Assembly (NCBI GenBank): GCA_964622625.1
Contig: CAZUUQ010000003.1
Coordinates: 16,427 to 80,426, forward strand
Direction of reading: 5' to 3'
Length of the DNA: 64,000 nt
Source: CAZCWM01 sp964622625
Lineage (GTDB): Bacteria; Planctomycetota; Phycisphaerae; Phycisphaerales; Phycisphaeraceae
Shown here piece after piece: positions 26,343 through 34,768 of the stretch (its first letter is position 1; each line of letters starts with the position of its first letter). The translations under genes were made by a program, and so were the position numbers. Below the pieces are notes generated by a model. That model had not been told where the DNA came from. It made no database searches and saw only the letters and a list, made by a program, of their open reading frames with translations.

Positions 26343-28585
26343 GGCCCGCCCTCCGCGCCGCGCGCATACCGCGGCGGCGGCTCATGACTCAGCCACCGCG
26401 CCAGCAGCAGTTCTCCCACCGCAAGCAGCAGTACCGCCCCCAGCAGCGGCCGGCCCAGGTCGCGCCCCGTCGGACCGGCTGCCATCATCAGCGCCGACAC
26501 CGCGTTATCCGCGTCCAGCCATGCCCAGGTGCTGACACGCCCCGTCGATGTCAACCTGTCGAGTGCATCGCCCAGCGCGTCGGCCGCGACGGCCGTCGTG
26601 TCCCCCGCCTCCGACGCCACGTTTACCAGCACGCGGTCCGACCACTGAATACTGGGCGGCTGCGTGTCAGCCATCACCTCGCCCCAAGCACCGGCCAGCG
26701 GCACGCTCCCCGCCAGCGCCCGCAGCGATTCATGCACCAGTGGCACGAACAGCGGCCGCGTCGGCAGATTCGTCCAGTCCGCGTCCACGGCCGAGAGCAG
26801 CAGCAGCACGTGCCCCTCACCCAGCGGACGGTGTATCAGCCACGGCACTACATCGCCGCCGGCAGCCAGCGACAGCCAGACCGTCTCGTCACCGGAAGCA
26901 CGATCCGCCACGTGCTCCACCACACGGTGCCACGTCGAGACCCGATGCACGCGGATCGGCGCCAGCAGCTTGTCCCACTCGGCCGCGAGCAGTTGCAGCG
27001 CCGGCGGCGGTGCATCGACGTTCAATGACCATCCACCACTCGACATCGCCGGCCGCGCGGAACCGACGCGACCCGCAAATCCCAAAGCGGCAAACAGTGA
27101 TTCCATACGCGCCGACGCATCCTGCTCACCATCGGCCGGCGGCTGCACCCACAGCACGCCGCCCCGTTGCGTCCACTGCGCCAGTGCCGATGCCGCGGCT
27201 TCGCTCACGACGTCCGCTCGCAGCACCACGGCGGCATCAAAATCTCTGAGCACCCGATCCACGTTCGCGTCGTCCGCGGCCAGCACCTGCGGATCGATCG
27301 CACGCACGCTGACGGCCGCCTCGTCAGCATCATCCACATCGCCACGCGGTCGCAGCGCCAGCCACCACCACTGAGCGGGACGCAGCTCGCCCGCATCGGG
27401 CCGCGTCTGGTCGCGATCGATCAGTGCCACGCGTAACGGGCCGGACGGTTGGAGCCAGCGGCGTTGGGCGTCGTCATCCGCCAGGGCATTGGCCGCTTGA
27501 ATTGCTTCAGCCTGTAAGGTCGCTTCGAGCACCCAGGGCGTGCCGCGCTCAACGGGCAGCCACGATGCATCCAACATCAGATTCACGTGCGTCTGCGTCT
27601 GACCCGGCGCGAGCGTGATGCGGCCCGACGCGGCCGACACCCGTTGACCATCGGGACCGTGCAACGTCATCGCGACGGTCAACGGCAGCGCGGCACCCAC
27701 GTCGCCGTACCGTCGCACGTCGACTTCCACCCCCAACGCCGCATCCCCCGCCGCTGCCGCATACACACGCTGCCGCATCGGGCGCAGGGCCGCGATCTGC
27801 ACGTTATCGACCGATGTCACCGGACGCGTGACCAGCAGACGCGGCGCAGCGTGGTCCGGTGAAACCTCGAGCCGTGAAAATGCATCGAGTATGGCCGGCG
27901 GCTGGTGCGACGCCACGACCAGCACACAATCGGCCGCTGCCGCGGCTCCCGCCGCAGCGAGTTCATCCATCAATGCCTGCACAGCCGCCCCATAGGTCGT
28001 CTGCGGTTGCATCGGCCCGTATGTCGGCGACAGGCCATCGAGTATCTGCAGCGCCTCGGCCGAGGTGAGAATCGTCAGTTCAGTCACACCACGAGCCGCC
28101 TGACTCAGCGGCAGGAGCACCACGCGGGCTCCGGAGTCCAATGTCTCCAGCATCGCCCGGGCAGCACGCACACTGCGGTCAAACCGCGACCGTTCGCGGA
28201 ACTCGCCATCCAGCGGCGCACTGCTGGCCAGGCTGTCGTCGATCAGCACCGCCACGTAACGCGACACGTCGCGCGCGCCCAATGCGGCCCACGCGCCTGT
28301 CAATGGCCGCGACAATGCCAGGCCCAGCAGCAGCACCAGCAGGCATCGCGTCAGCAGCAGCAGCCAGTTCTGCAGGCGCAGGCGTGTCCGCTGGCGGCTC
28401 ATGGCCTGGGCCAGGAAGCGCATGGCCGCCCACGGCTGGGTGCGGCGACGGGCGCGGGCCAACAGGTGGATGACGATCGGCACCGCCACGGCTGCGGATC
28501 CCGCGACCGCCAGACCGGGATGGACGAACAGGCCGGCCGCCTGCGCGATTGTCGGTGCTGCGATGACAACGACAACGCCCATCAT
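26339..28585 (-). CDS. BatA-like membrane protein (aerotolerance regulator N-terminal + VWA-like)
   Basis: The 748-residue protein starts with two membrane helices; the region FVHPGLAVAGSAAVAVPIVIHLLARARRR matches the BatA N-terminal domain (P-[IV]-[IL]-I-H-L-L). A VWA-like domain follows (VAVLIDDSLASS), with D-D-S-x-A-S replacing the ideal D-x-S-x-S MIDAS. A long extracytoplasmic part and a C-terminal helix (about 720-740) complete it. It overlaps genes on both sides by ATGA. Bat proteins are thought to work with MoxR ATPases in envelope stress or protein assembly; no moxR is present here. Confidence 0.8.
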   Translation of the reverse strand: MMGVVVVIAAPTIAQAAGLFVHPGLAVAGSAAVAVPIVIHLLARARRRTQPWAAMRFLAQAMSRQRTRLRLQNWLLLLTRCLLVLLLGLALSRPLTGAWAALGARDVSRYVAVLIDDSLASSAPLDGEFRERSRFDRSVRAARAMLETLDSGARVVLLPLSQAARGVTELTILTSAEALQILDGLSPTYGPMQPQTTYGAAVQALMDELAAAGAAAAADCVLVVASHQPPAILDAFSRLEVSPDHAAPRLLVTRPVTSVDNVQIAALRPMRQRVYAAAAGDAALGVEVDVRRYGDVGAALPLTVAMTLHGPDGQRVSAASGRITLAPGQTQTHVNLMLDASWLPVERGTPWVLEATLQAEAIQAANALADDDAQRRWLQPSGPLRVALIDRDQTRPDAGELRPAQWWWLALRPRGDVDDADEAAVSVRAIDPQVLAADDANVDRVLRDFDAAVVLRADVVSEAAASALAQWTQRGGVLWVQPPADGEQDASARMESLFAALGFAGRVGSARPAMSSGGWSLNVDAPPPALQLLAAEWDKLLAPIRVHRVSTWHRVVEHVADRASGDETVWLSLAAGGDVVPWLIHRPLGEGHVLLLLSAVDADWTNLPTRPLFVPLVHESLRALAGSVPLAGAWGEVMADTQPPSIQWSDRVLVNVASEAGDTTAVAADALGDALDRLTSTGRVSTWAWLDADNAVSALMMAAGPTGRDLGRPLLGAVLLLAVGELLLARWLSHEPPPRYARGAEGGP

Positions 28586-29595
28586 GATGCACCCCTGCGT
28601 GCCAGTCGTGCGCTGCGGCGAGCCAGGAACTGCGCCAGCGCCGGGCCCACGGGCTGCGAGGTGTCCAGCAGCACGTAATCGAAGCCGAACCGCCGGGCAA
28701 GCTCCGCCACGGCCGCCAAGTGCTGGTCGATCAACTGCCGATATGTCTGCCGCAGCGCCAGCGGATCGACCCCCAGGTGGCCTTCGCCCTCCAAGCCCAC
28801 GAACCGGGCCGGGTCGGTGAAGGGAAACACGCGCTCGGCATGGTCGAGCGTCTGGATCACCAGCAGATCGTGGCCGTGGTGTGACAGGCGTGCCATCGCC
28901 CGCTCCAGCCCGGCCGCATCATCCAGCAGATCCGATAGCAGCACCAACAGTCCCCGCCGCGGCGTCCGGGCGACGAACTGATTGACCACACGCGCCAGAT
29001 TCGCCGCCGACGCGCCGGGACTCTCATCGGCTCCGCTGCCGCTGTCGCGCGGCTTCGCCGCCGACAAGACCGTGAGCATCGCCCGCCAATGCTCATCGCC
29101 GCCGGCCAGGCGAGTGCTCTGACGGATCGGCTCGCGGGCGTCGTGCGGATCGAACAGCAGCAGACCGGTCCGGTCACCCTGGCGGATGGCCAACAAGGCG
29201 ATGGCGGCGGCGAGCGTCGCCGCGGCGTCGATCTTGCGCCACCCGTATGTCGCCCGGCCATTGCGCGCCGCTCCCCGCGGCAACGGTGAGCCATAGGTCA
29301 TTGAACCTGACACATCCAGCAGCAGATGCAGGTCGAGGTTCGTCTCCTGCTGATACTGCTTGACCACCAGGCGATCGGACCGCCCGTATACCTTCCAGTC
29401 CAGGTGCCGTGTGTCGTCGCCGGGGGCATAGGGCCGATGCTGGGCGAACTCGACGGAATAGCCGGCATAGGGCGAGCGGTGCATGCCGCTGGTGATGCCC
29501 TCGACGATCATCCGCGCCCGCAGTTCGAGTGAATCGACCGCCGCCAGCGTCGCTGGCTCGAGCACATCGCGGTCTGGCACAAAAGAATCAGCCAT
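28582..29595 (-). CDS. DUF58 domain protein
   Basis: From ATG 29595 the protein has 337 residues; ATG 29616 and an earlier GTG are possible but the family starts close to the chosen Met. DUF58 hallmarks are SGMHRSPYAGYSVEFAQHR, YAPGDDTRHLDWKVYGRSD and the VWA-like LLDVSGSMTYG, which keeps D-x-S-x-S. DUF58 proteins normally pair with a MoxR AAA+ ATPase and Bat proteins. It is the first gene of the seven-gene minus-strand operon ending at 17407. TAGACT at 29626-29621 is a plausible -10. Cytoplasmic. Confidence 0.87.
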   Translation of the reverse strand: MADSFVPDRDVLEPATLAAVDSLELRARMIVEGITSGMHRSPYAGYSVEFAQHRPYAPGDDTRHLDWKVYGRSDRLVVKQYQQETNLDLHLLLDVSGSMTYGSPLPRGAARNGRATYGWRKIDAAATLAAAIALLAIRQGDRTGLLLFDPHDAREPIRQSTRLAGGDEHWRAMLTVLSAAKPRDSGSGADESPGASAANLARVVNQFVARTPRRGLLVLLSDLLDDAAGLERAMARLSHHGHDLLVIQTLDHAERVFPFTDPARFVGLEGEGHLGVDPLALRQTYRQLIDQHLAAVAELARRFGFDYVLLDTSQPVGPALAQFLARRSARLARRGAS

Positions 29596-29722
29596 GGGCA
29601 GCCATCGCGTTGACATGCAAAGTCTAGCCGATCCCCTCGCCGACACGCTGCGGCACAGAACGTGCCCGTGAAAGCGGTACCATGCCGGCCAACCAGGCTG
29701 TCACCAGATCACGGAGACCCCC

Positions 29723-31809
29723 ATGCACGCCCGCGATACCAGACCGGATGACGACGCCGAGACAGTACCCCTGATCCCGCGCACGCTGCTGTTCGGTCAT
29801 CCGCAGCGCAGCGGCCCACAGCTTTCGCCCGACGGCCGGCGGCTGGCGTATCTGGCCCCCGATGATCGCGGCGTGCTCCAGGTCTGGCTCCAGGGCGCCG
29901 CGGCCGACGGCGGCGGCGCTGGACAGGATCGGCCGCTGACGCACGACCCCCGCCGCGGCATCCGCGTCTACAACTGGACCCACCTGCCCGACCATCTGAT
30001 CTATCAACAGGATTCCGACGGCGACGAAAACTTCCATCTCTACCTGCTCAACGTCGCCACCGGTTCCGTGCGCGACCTGACGCCCTTCGACGGCGTGCGG
30101 GCCGAGCTGGTCGCCCTGGACCACGAGCAGCCCGCCGTCATCCTCGCCGCCCTCAACCGCGAGGACCGCCGCCGTATGGATGTCTTTCGCATCCACCTGC
30201 GCGACGGATCGGTCGGGCTGGACACGCGCAATCCGGGCACGGTGCTGACCTGGACGCCGTGGAAACTGGAGATCCGCGCCGCCCTGGCGGGTGCCGACGA
30301 CGGCGGCCACGAACTGCTCCTGCGCGATGGCAGCGACCAGCCGTGGCGAACGCTGCGTCACTGGGGACCCGACGACCAGGGCCGACCCGTCGGCTTCAGC
30401 CGCGACGGCCGAACCCTCTACCTGCTGGCAAACCACGACGCCGACACCTTGCGGCTCCTGGCGCATGACATCGCGACCGGCAATGAACGCGTGCTCGCCC
30501 ACGACCCGGTCTACGACATCGACGCCGTGCTCATGCACCCGACCGAACAATCCGTCCAGGCCGTGGGCATCCACCGCGACAAGTTCGAGTGGCAGCCTCT
30601 GGATGATGCGGTTGCCGCCGATCTGACCGCCCTCGCGAAGATCGCCGATGGCCGCGAGGTCCACATCGCCAGTCGCGACCTCGGCGACACGCGGTGGCTC
30701 GTCAGCCTCAACAGTGACCACGCCATGCCGCATTACTACCGCTACGACCGCGCGGCCACGGGGGCGGACGGCGTCGCCTCCTGGCTGTTCGCCGGCAACC
30801 CGCAGCTCGACGCGTACATCGGCGCGCCCAGACAGGCCATCCGCGTCAAGGCCCGTGACGGTCTGACGCTGCACGGNNNNNNNNNNNNNNNNNNNNNNNN
30901 NNNNNNNNNNNNNNNNNNNNNNNNNNNNNNNNNNNNNNNNNNNNNNNNNNNNNNNNNNNNNNNNNNNNNNNNNNNNGCGCGCCCAGACAGGCCATCCGCG
31001 TCAAGGCCCGTGACGGTCTGACGCTGCACGGCTACGTGACCCTGCCGCCGGGCGCGGGCGAGACGAACCTGCCGACGGTGCTCTACGTCCACGGCGGGCC
31101 ATGGGCGCGCGACGGCTGGGGGTTCTGGTCGGTCGTGCAGTGGCTGGCCAATCGCGGCTATGCCGTGCTGCAGGTCAATTTCCGCGGCTCGACCGGTTAC
31201 GGCAAGAGACATCTGAATGCCGGCAACCTCCAGTGGTCCGCGGCCATGCACGACGACCTGGTCGACGCCGTGAACTGGGCCATCGACCGCCGCATCGCCG
31301 ACCCCAAACGCATCGCCATCATGGGCGCGTCCTACGGCGGCTATGCCACGCTCGTGGGACTGACTTTCACGCCGCAGCTTTTTTGCGCCGGCATCGACCT
31401 GGTCGGCCCCAGCAACCTGGTGACGCTGCTGAAAACCACGCCGCCGTGGTGGCACGGCATGCGGGCGATGCTCAACCACCGCGTCGGTGACCCCGACAAG
31501 GACGCGGACGACCTGCGTGCCCGCTCGCCGCTGTTCCTGGCCGATCGCATCCAGAGGCCGCTGCTTATCGGCCAAGGCGCCAACGATCCGCGCGTCCGCC
31601 AAGCCGAGAGCGACCAGATCGTCGCCGCCATGCGGCAGGCCGATCTGCCGGTGCGGTATGTCGTGTATGCCGACGAGGGCCACAGCATCCTGCGTCCGGA
31701 GAATCGCCTGCATTTTTACGCCCTGGCTGAGCAGTTCCTGTCTGAACACCTCGGCGGCCGCTGCGAGCCGGCCGACAACGCCATCGGCCACACCGGCGCC
31801 ATCCAGTGA
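29723..31809 (+). CDS. S9 family peptidase (acylaminoacyl/dipeptidyl-peptidase type), interrupted by assembly gap
   Basis: The gene starts at ATG 29723 (GGAG 6 nt upstream) and is split by 100 N at 30877-30976. The 55 bp before and after the Ns are identical (30822-30876 and 30977-31031). Removing the Ns and one copy restores one frame of 643 residues, the usual S9C/S9 size. The N-terminal two thirds form a beta-propeller (LSPDGRRLAYLAPDD, GFSRDGRTLYLLANH). The C-terminal hydrolase shows the Ser nucleophile in GASYGGY, Asp in GANDPRV and His in DEGHS. No signal peptide is evident. It is divergent from the DUF58 operon. Confidence 0.88.
30822..30876 (+). repeat. Left copy of 55-bp duplication at assembly gap
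   Basis: Identical to 30977-31031. It is the end of the left contig; the identity indicates overlapping contig ends, not a biological repeat. Confidence 0.9.
30877..30976. other. Assembly gap of exactly 100 N
   Basis: One hundred N bases, the conventional placeholder for a gap of unknown size. The flanking identity implies the true gap is negative (contigs overlap by 55 bp). Confidence 0.97.
30977..31031 (+). repeat. Right copy of 55-bp duplication at assembly gap
   Basis: Identical to 30822-30876; start of the right contig inside the S9 peptidase gene. Confidence 0.9.
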
Positions 31810-31827
31810 CGCACTTCTGCCGGCGAC

Positions 31828-31872
31828 AAAAACAAAAGGCCCGGCGAGGCCGAAAAGCCAAGCCGAGCCCTT
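31828..31872 (-). terminator. Strong intrinsic terminator on the minus strand, without a known gene
   Basis: On the minus strand GGCTCGGC (31869-31862) pairs with GCCGGGCC (31845-31838). An inner GGC/GCC extends the stem around a TTTTCG loop. TTTTGTTTTT follows (31837-31828). It would end a transcript coming from the 31.9-32.1 kb interval, where no protein gene is recognised. The plus-strand S9 peptidase gene has no T-run after this hairpin. Confidence 0.65.
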
Positions 31873-32105
31873 CCGGGGGCAAAGTGATCAGGAGCGTGCG
31901 AGCGAGTGGACTTCCCAGAACGTGCGGAGACACAGACGCCCAGCAGATGCACAAACCCAAGCGGGGCATAGTCTACAGCCTAGTCGCCTCCTTTCAAGGG
32001 GATTCCCGTACGACACGGTGCCGCAAGACATAAAGACAAATACATGCCATCAGGTTATTTTGTTTGTTGATCCTGGCCGACAGGCAGGCAGAAAAGTACA
32101 CCGAT
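31873..32105. other. Intergenic region; candidate minus-strand small RNA or leader
   Basis: No convincing protein gene is seen. The minus strand holds a perfect AAAGGAGG at 31994-31987, but the next ATG (31969) is 17 nt away and its frame runs through the terminator. On the plus strand AAGACA and TATTTT with 17-bp spacing (about 32034-32062) could be the promoter of the hypothetical gene at 32106. Confidence 0.35.
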
Positions 32106-32546
32106 ATGTCGACACCTCATGACAACACAGGTCCAGGCGACTGCGGCGAAACGGCCCCCGATGCCGCGCGAGCGGTGACGTGGGCGGCCCTGCTGGGGCG
32201 TTGGATCGACTTTGCCCGCAGCGCGGTCGCGCTGCCGACCGACAACGCCGGCCGTAGGATGCGCGACTCAGTGCCCGACGTCATCATGCTCCAAGCCGTC
32301 TGGTTCGCCTTACGCGAGGTGGATCAACTGTCCGCCGATGAACGGGCCCTGGGACTGGACCGGGCCGACGTCCTGCTCCAGCTCCACGCAGACGCGCTGG
32401 AGCAGCGTTTCCCCGACAAAGCCATGCCCCCGACCATGCGCGAGCTGATCGACGACGCACGCAGCGCCCTGGCGGCGGTGCGGGCCGGTGGTCAGGCACA
32501 AATCCACCCTTTCACTGACGAGCCAGCACGTCCAGATATGCCCTGA
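32106..32546 (+). CDS. Hypothetical protein
   Basis: From ATG 32106 the protein has 146 residues; the frame is open 14 codons upstream but without better support. It is soluble, mostly helical and acidic, with the central stretch RRMRDSVPDVIMLQAVWFALREVD and a helical C-half. I do not recognise a family. Its last 35 bp overlap the 3' end of convergent pdxJ, which lowers confidence in the exact end but codon usage is like its neighbours (GC-rich third positions). Confidence 0.55.
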   Translation: MSTPHDNTGPGDCGETAPDAARAVTWAALLGRWIDFARSAVALPTDNAGRRMRDSVPDVIMLQAVWFALREVDQLSADERALGLDRADVLLQLHADALEQRFPDKAMPPTMRELIDDARSALAAVRAGGQAQIHPFTDEPARPDMP

Positions 32547-33282
32547 CCGCGCGCTCCAGGCCCATCCACAGCGCGTCGGCCGTCAGCTCGTGGCCGATCG
32601 ACACTTCCGCGAGATCGGGAATCGCCTCGAGCAGCGCCGGCAGGTTGGCCATGTTCAGGTCGTGCCCCGCATTGAGCCCAAGCCCCAGCTCGCGGGCGCA
32701 CTCAGCCGCGGCCACGTAAGGTGGCAGCGCCGCCTGACCTGCCACGAGACCGTTGCGGCACGCGGCCGCGTAAGGCTCGGTGTACAGCTCGATCCGGTCG
32801 GCTCCAGTGGCTGACGCACGCTGCACCTGTTCGACTACTGGATCCATGAACAGACTCACGCGAATGCCTCGCCCCCGCAGCCGCGCGATCACGGGCTTGA
32901 GGGCCGCGATTGTGTCCGCCTTCGACAGGTCCCAGCCATGGTCCGACGTGCTCTGACCGGGGTCGTCGGGCACGAGCGTCGCCTGCGTGGGCCCGGCCGC
33001 CTCCACCAGCGTCAGCCAGTCCCCGGTAAAGGGATTGCCCTCGATGTTGAACTCCCGGCCGGAGTACTCCGCCAGCAGCCCGCGCAGATCGTCCACGTCG
33101 TGCGGCCGAATGTGCCGCTGGTCCGGCCGAGGATGCACCGTCAGCCCCGCCGCCCCCGCGTCGAGGCACACCCGCCCGGCCCGCACCACGCTCGGCACGC
33201 CGTAGTCACGCTGATTGCGCAACAGGGCGACCTTGTTCAGATTCACGCTGAGTCGGGTGACGATTCTGCTGCTCGTGCTCAT
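32512..33282 (-). CDS. pdxJ: Pyridoxine 5'-phosphate synthase
   Basis: PdxJ condenses 1-deoxyxylulose 5-phosphate with 3-amino-2-oxopropyl phosphate in the DXP-dependent vitamin B6 pathway. From ATG 33282 it has 256 residues, a normal length. Family motifs are RLSVNLNKVALLRNQR at the start, TVHPRPDQRHI, FNIEGNP, SLFMDP and LNAGHDLNMANL. The frame is open 46 codons further upstream, but that part is unrelated to PdxJ. GGAG lies 12 nt before the ATG, a long spacing. Confidence 0.95.
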   Translation of the reverse strand: MSTSSRIVTRLSVNLNKVALLRNQRDYGVPSVVRAGRVCLDAGAAGLTVHPRPDQRHIRPHDVDDLRGLLAEYSGREFNIEGNPFTGDWLTLVEAAGPTQATLVPDDPGQSTSDHGWDLSKADTIAALKPVIARLRGRGIRVSLFMDPVVEQVQRASATGADRIELYTEPYAAACRNGLVAGQAALPPYVAAAECARELGLGLNAGHDLNMANLPALLEAIPDLAEVSIGHELTADALWMGLERAVRAYLDVLARQ

Positions 33283-33431
33283 GGTCCGGCGATTCTCCGA
33301 CCAGCAGTCCGCAAATGCAATCGACCACGCCGCGGTACGGACACTGCCACCCGCCCGCTTCCACCCCCAAGCCGCACGCTTCGCAACGTGAGGGTGTGGA
33401 TCCCACACGCGCAAATCCAATGGTGCCCTAT

Positions 33432-34304
33432 TTAATTCCCCGCCCCCACCTCCACGCTCAGCACCAGCACGGCATCCGTCTGCACGCGGTCGCGGCGGAT
33501 GCTCAGCAGGTCGCGGCCGAAGCTTTCGGATTGCGTGCGGTCGCCCATGAGCACATACGGCCGTCCCGGCTCGACGACCAGGTCGGCCGCCAGCGCGCCA
33601 ATGCTCACGCTCCGGCCGTCGTCGGTCACGACATAAGGCACGAGCGTCAGGGCCACCCTATCCGCCGCAACATGGTGCAATTGCACGTGAAAGCCCGAGC
33701 CCGTGCGGCGAAGCTCGATCACGTGAATCGTCCCGACCACCTGCGGCCCGGGCAGACGGATCGTCGTGATGCCGACCGTCTGTCGCACGCTCGCGATGCT
33801 GCCGACGCTGCCGGGGGCCAACAGAAGGAACTGCTGCTGATGCTCCCGGCGATAGCGTGACACCGCCGCGACCCGCAGCACCCCCGCCAGGTCCAGCGAC
33901 GGATCGCCCGGCCGCCAGGCAAGGCCATGGTCGCGCCAGCTTGCGGGCATGGGTGACGAGGTCACGGCATTACTGTCCCCGCCGCGCATCGCGCCGGCTT
34001 CGGTCTCGCGGCCGCCATCAGGCACGCCATCCGTATAGTGTCGCGTCGCCCGCAGAACCAGATCCCACGCCTCGCGGTCGCGGCTGTCGATGGCGAAACG
34101 ATCCACGGTCACACGCACCATGCCCGTCGGCAGCGGCTGCGCCCGCGCGTCTGCGATCGCCGCCTCAACCCGCCCCCGGGTACCCGACCAGTCCGGCTCG
34201 CCAACACCCGACCCCGGCTGCGATGCACAGCCCGCGAGCCACACCACCAGCAGGCATGCCGGCATCCTCGGTCTACGCAATGTCAACAAACGCGAAAACC
34301 GCAT
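33432..34304 (-). CDS. Predicted lipoprotein, unknown function
   Basis: The 290-residue protein has a positively charged start, a short hydrophobic core and the lipobox LAGC (CLLVVWLAGCASQ), so it is probably lipid-anchored. The C-terminal 120 residues contain HVIELRRTGSGFHVQLHHVAADRVALTLVPYVV and EPGRPYVLMGDRTQSESFG. This beta-rich block recalls the way secretin or secretion-associated domains treat wraps of strands, but I cannot assign a family. It is on the same strand as pdxJ, upstream of it by 149 bp. Confidence 0.65.
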   Translation of the reverse strand: MRFSRLLTLRRPRMPACLLVVWLAGCASQPGSGVGEPDWSGTRGRVEAAIADARAQPLPTGMVRVTVDRFAIDSRDREAWDLVLRATRHYTDGVPDGGRETEAGAMRGGDSNAVTSSPMPASWRDHGLAWRPGDPSLDLAGVLRVAAVSRYRREHQQQFLLLAPGSVGSIASVRQTVGITTIRLPGPQVVGTIHVIELRRTGSGFHVQLHHVAADRVALTLVPYVVTDDGRSVSIGALAADLVVEPGRPYVLMGDRTQSESFGRDLLSIRRDRVQTDAVLVLSVEVGAGN

Positions 34305-34354
34305 GGTTGGGATGATAACGCGGCATTCGCTAGTCGGTCACACCAGTCACGCGG

Positions 34355-34768
34355 TCAGCTAGCGGCTGATTCCACCAACCGGGCGCGGGCCGCGTCGGCC
34401 AGCGTCCGCCAAGCCCATACAAACAGAATCGCAAACACCGCGTCTATGACCACGAAGGGCTTCCAGATCCATGGCACACCGCCGCCGTACCAGTGCATGG
34501 CCACAACCGCGCAGTACGCGACCTTGAGCAGCAGGCCGTAGAAGATCAGGTGGCGGTTGGCCACGGGCCGAACGGCGATCGCGGCGAACATCAGGGCGAA
34601 GATCAGCAGGACTGCGGATGAGAACTGCACATAGCCGAGGTGGTTGGGCGGCGTGAGTTCCAGTCTGTCAAAGATAGCGTGGCCGGCGATGAGAAAGGCC
34701 AGGCCCAGCACAGCGTCGTATATGGCGGCAATCCAGAACAGGATTCGAACCGGCTTGAGAGGGGTCAT
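34355..34768 (-). CDS. Small four-helix membrane protein in radical SAM cassette
   Basis: The 137-residue protein has four predicted membrane helices (about 7-28, 48-65, 75-92 and 103-121) and a charged tail. I do not recognise a characterised family. Its ATG overlaps the stop of the radical SAM gene as ATGA (34765-34768), so translation is coupled to that enzyme. A role in transporting or modifying a lipid-like product is possible but only by context. Confidence 0.7.
   Translation of the reverse strand: MTPLKPVRILFWIAAIYDAVLGLAFLIAGHAIFDRLELTPPNHLGYVQFSSAVLLIFALMFAAIAVRPVANRHLIFYGLLLKVAYCAVVAMHWYGGGVPWIWKPFVVIDAVFAILFVWAWRTLADAARARLVESAAS

Noticed and set aside
24171..26387. 738-codon open frame antisense to the VWA gene
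   Set aside because: It is an Arg/His/Gln-rich shadow caused by the GC-rich codon bias of the VWA gene. No family resemblance and no ribosome-binding site.
30822..31031. Direct repeat as possible insertion-site duplication
   Set aside because: The copies flank a 100-N placeholder and restore a perfect frame when merged, so contig overlap explains them.
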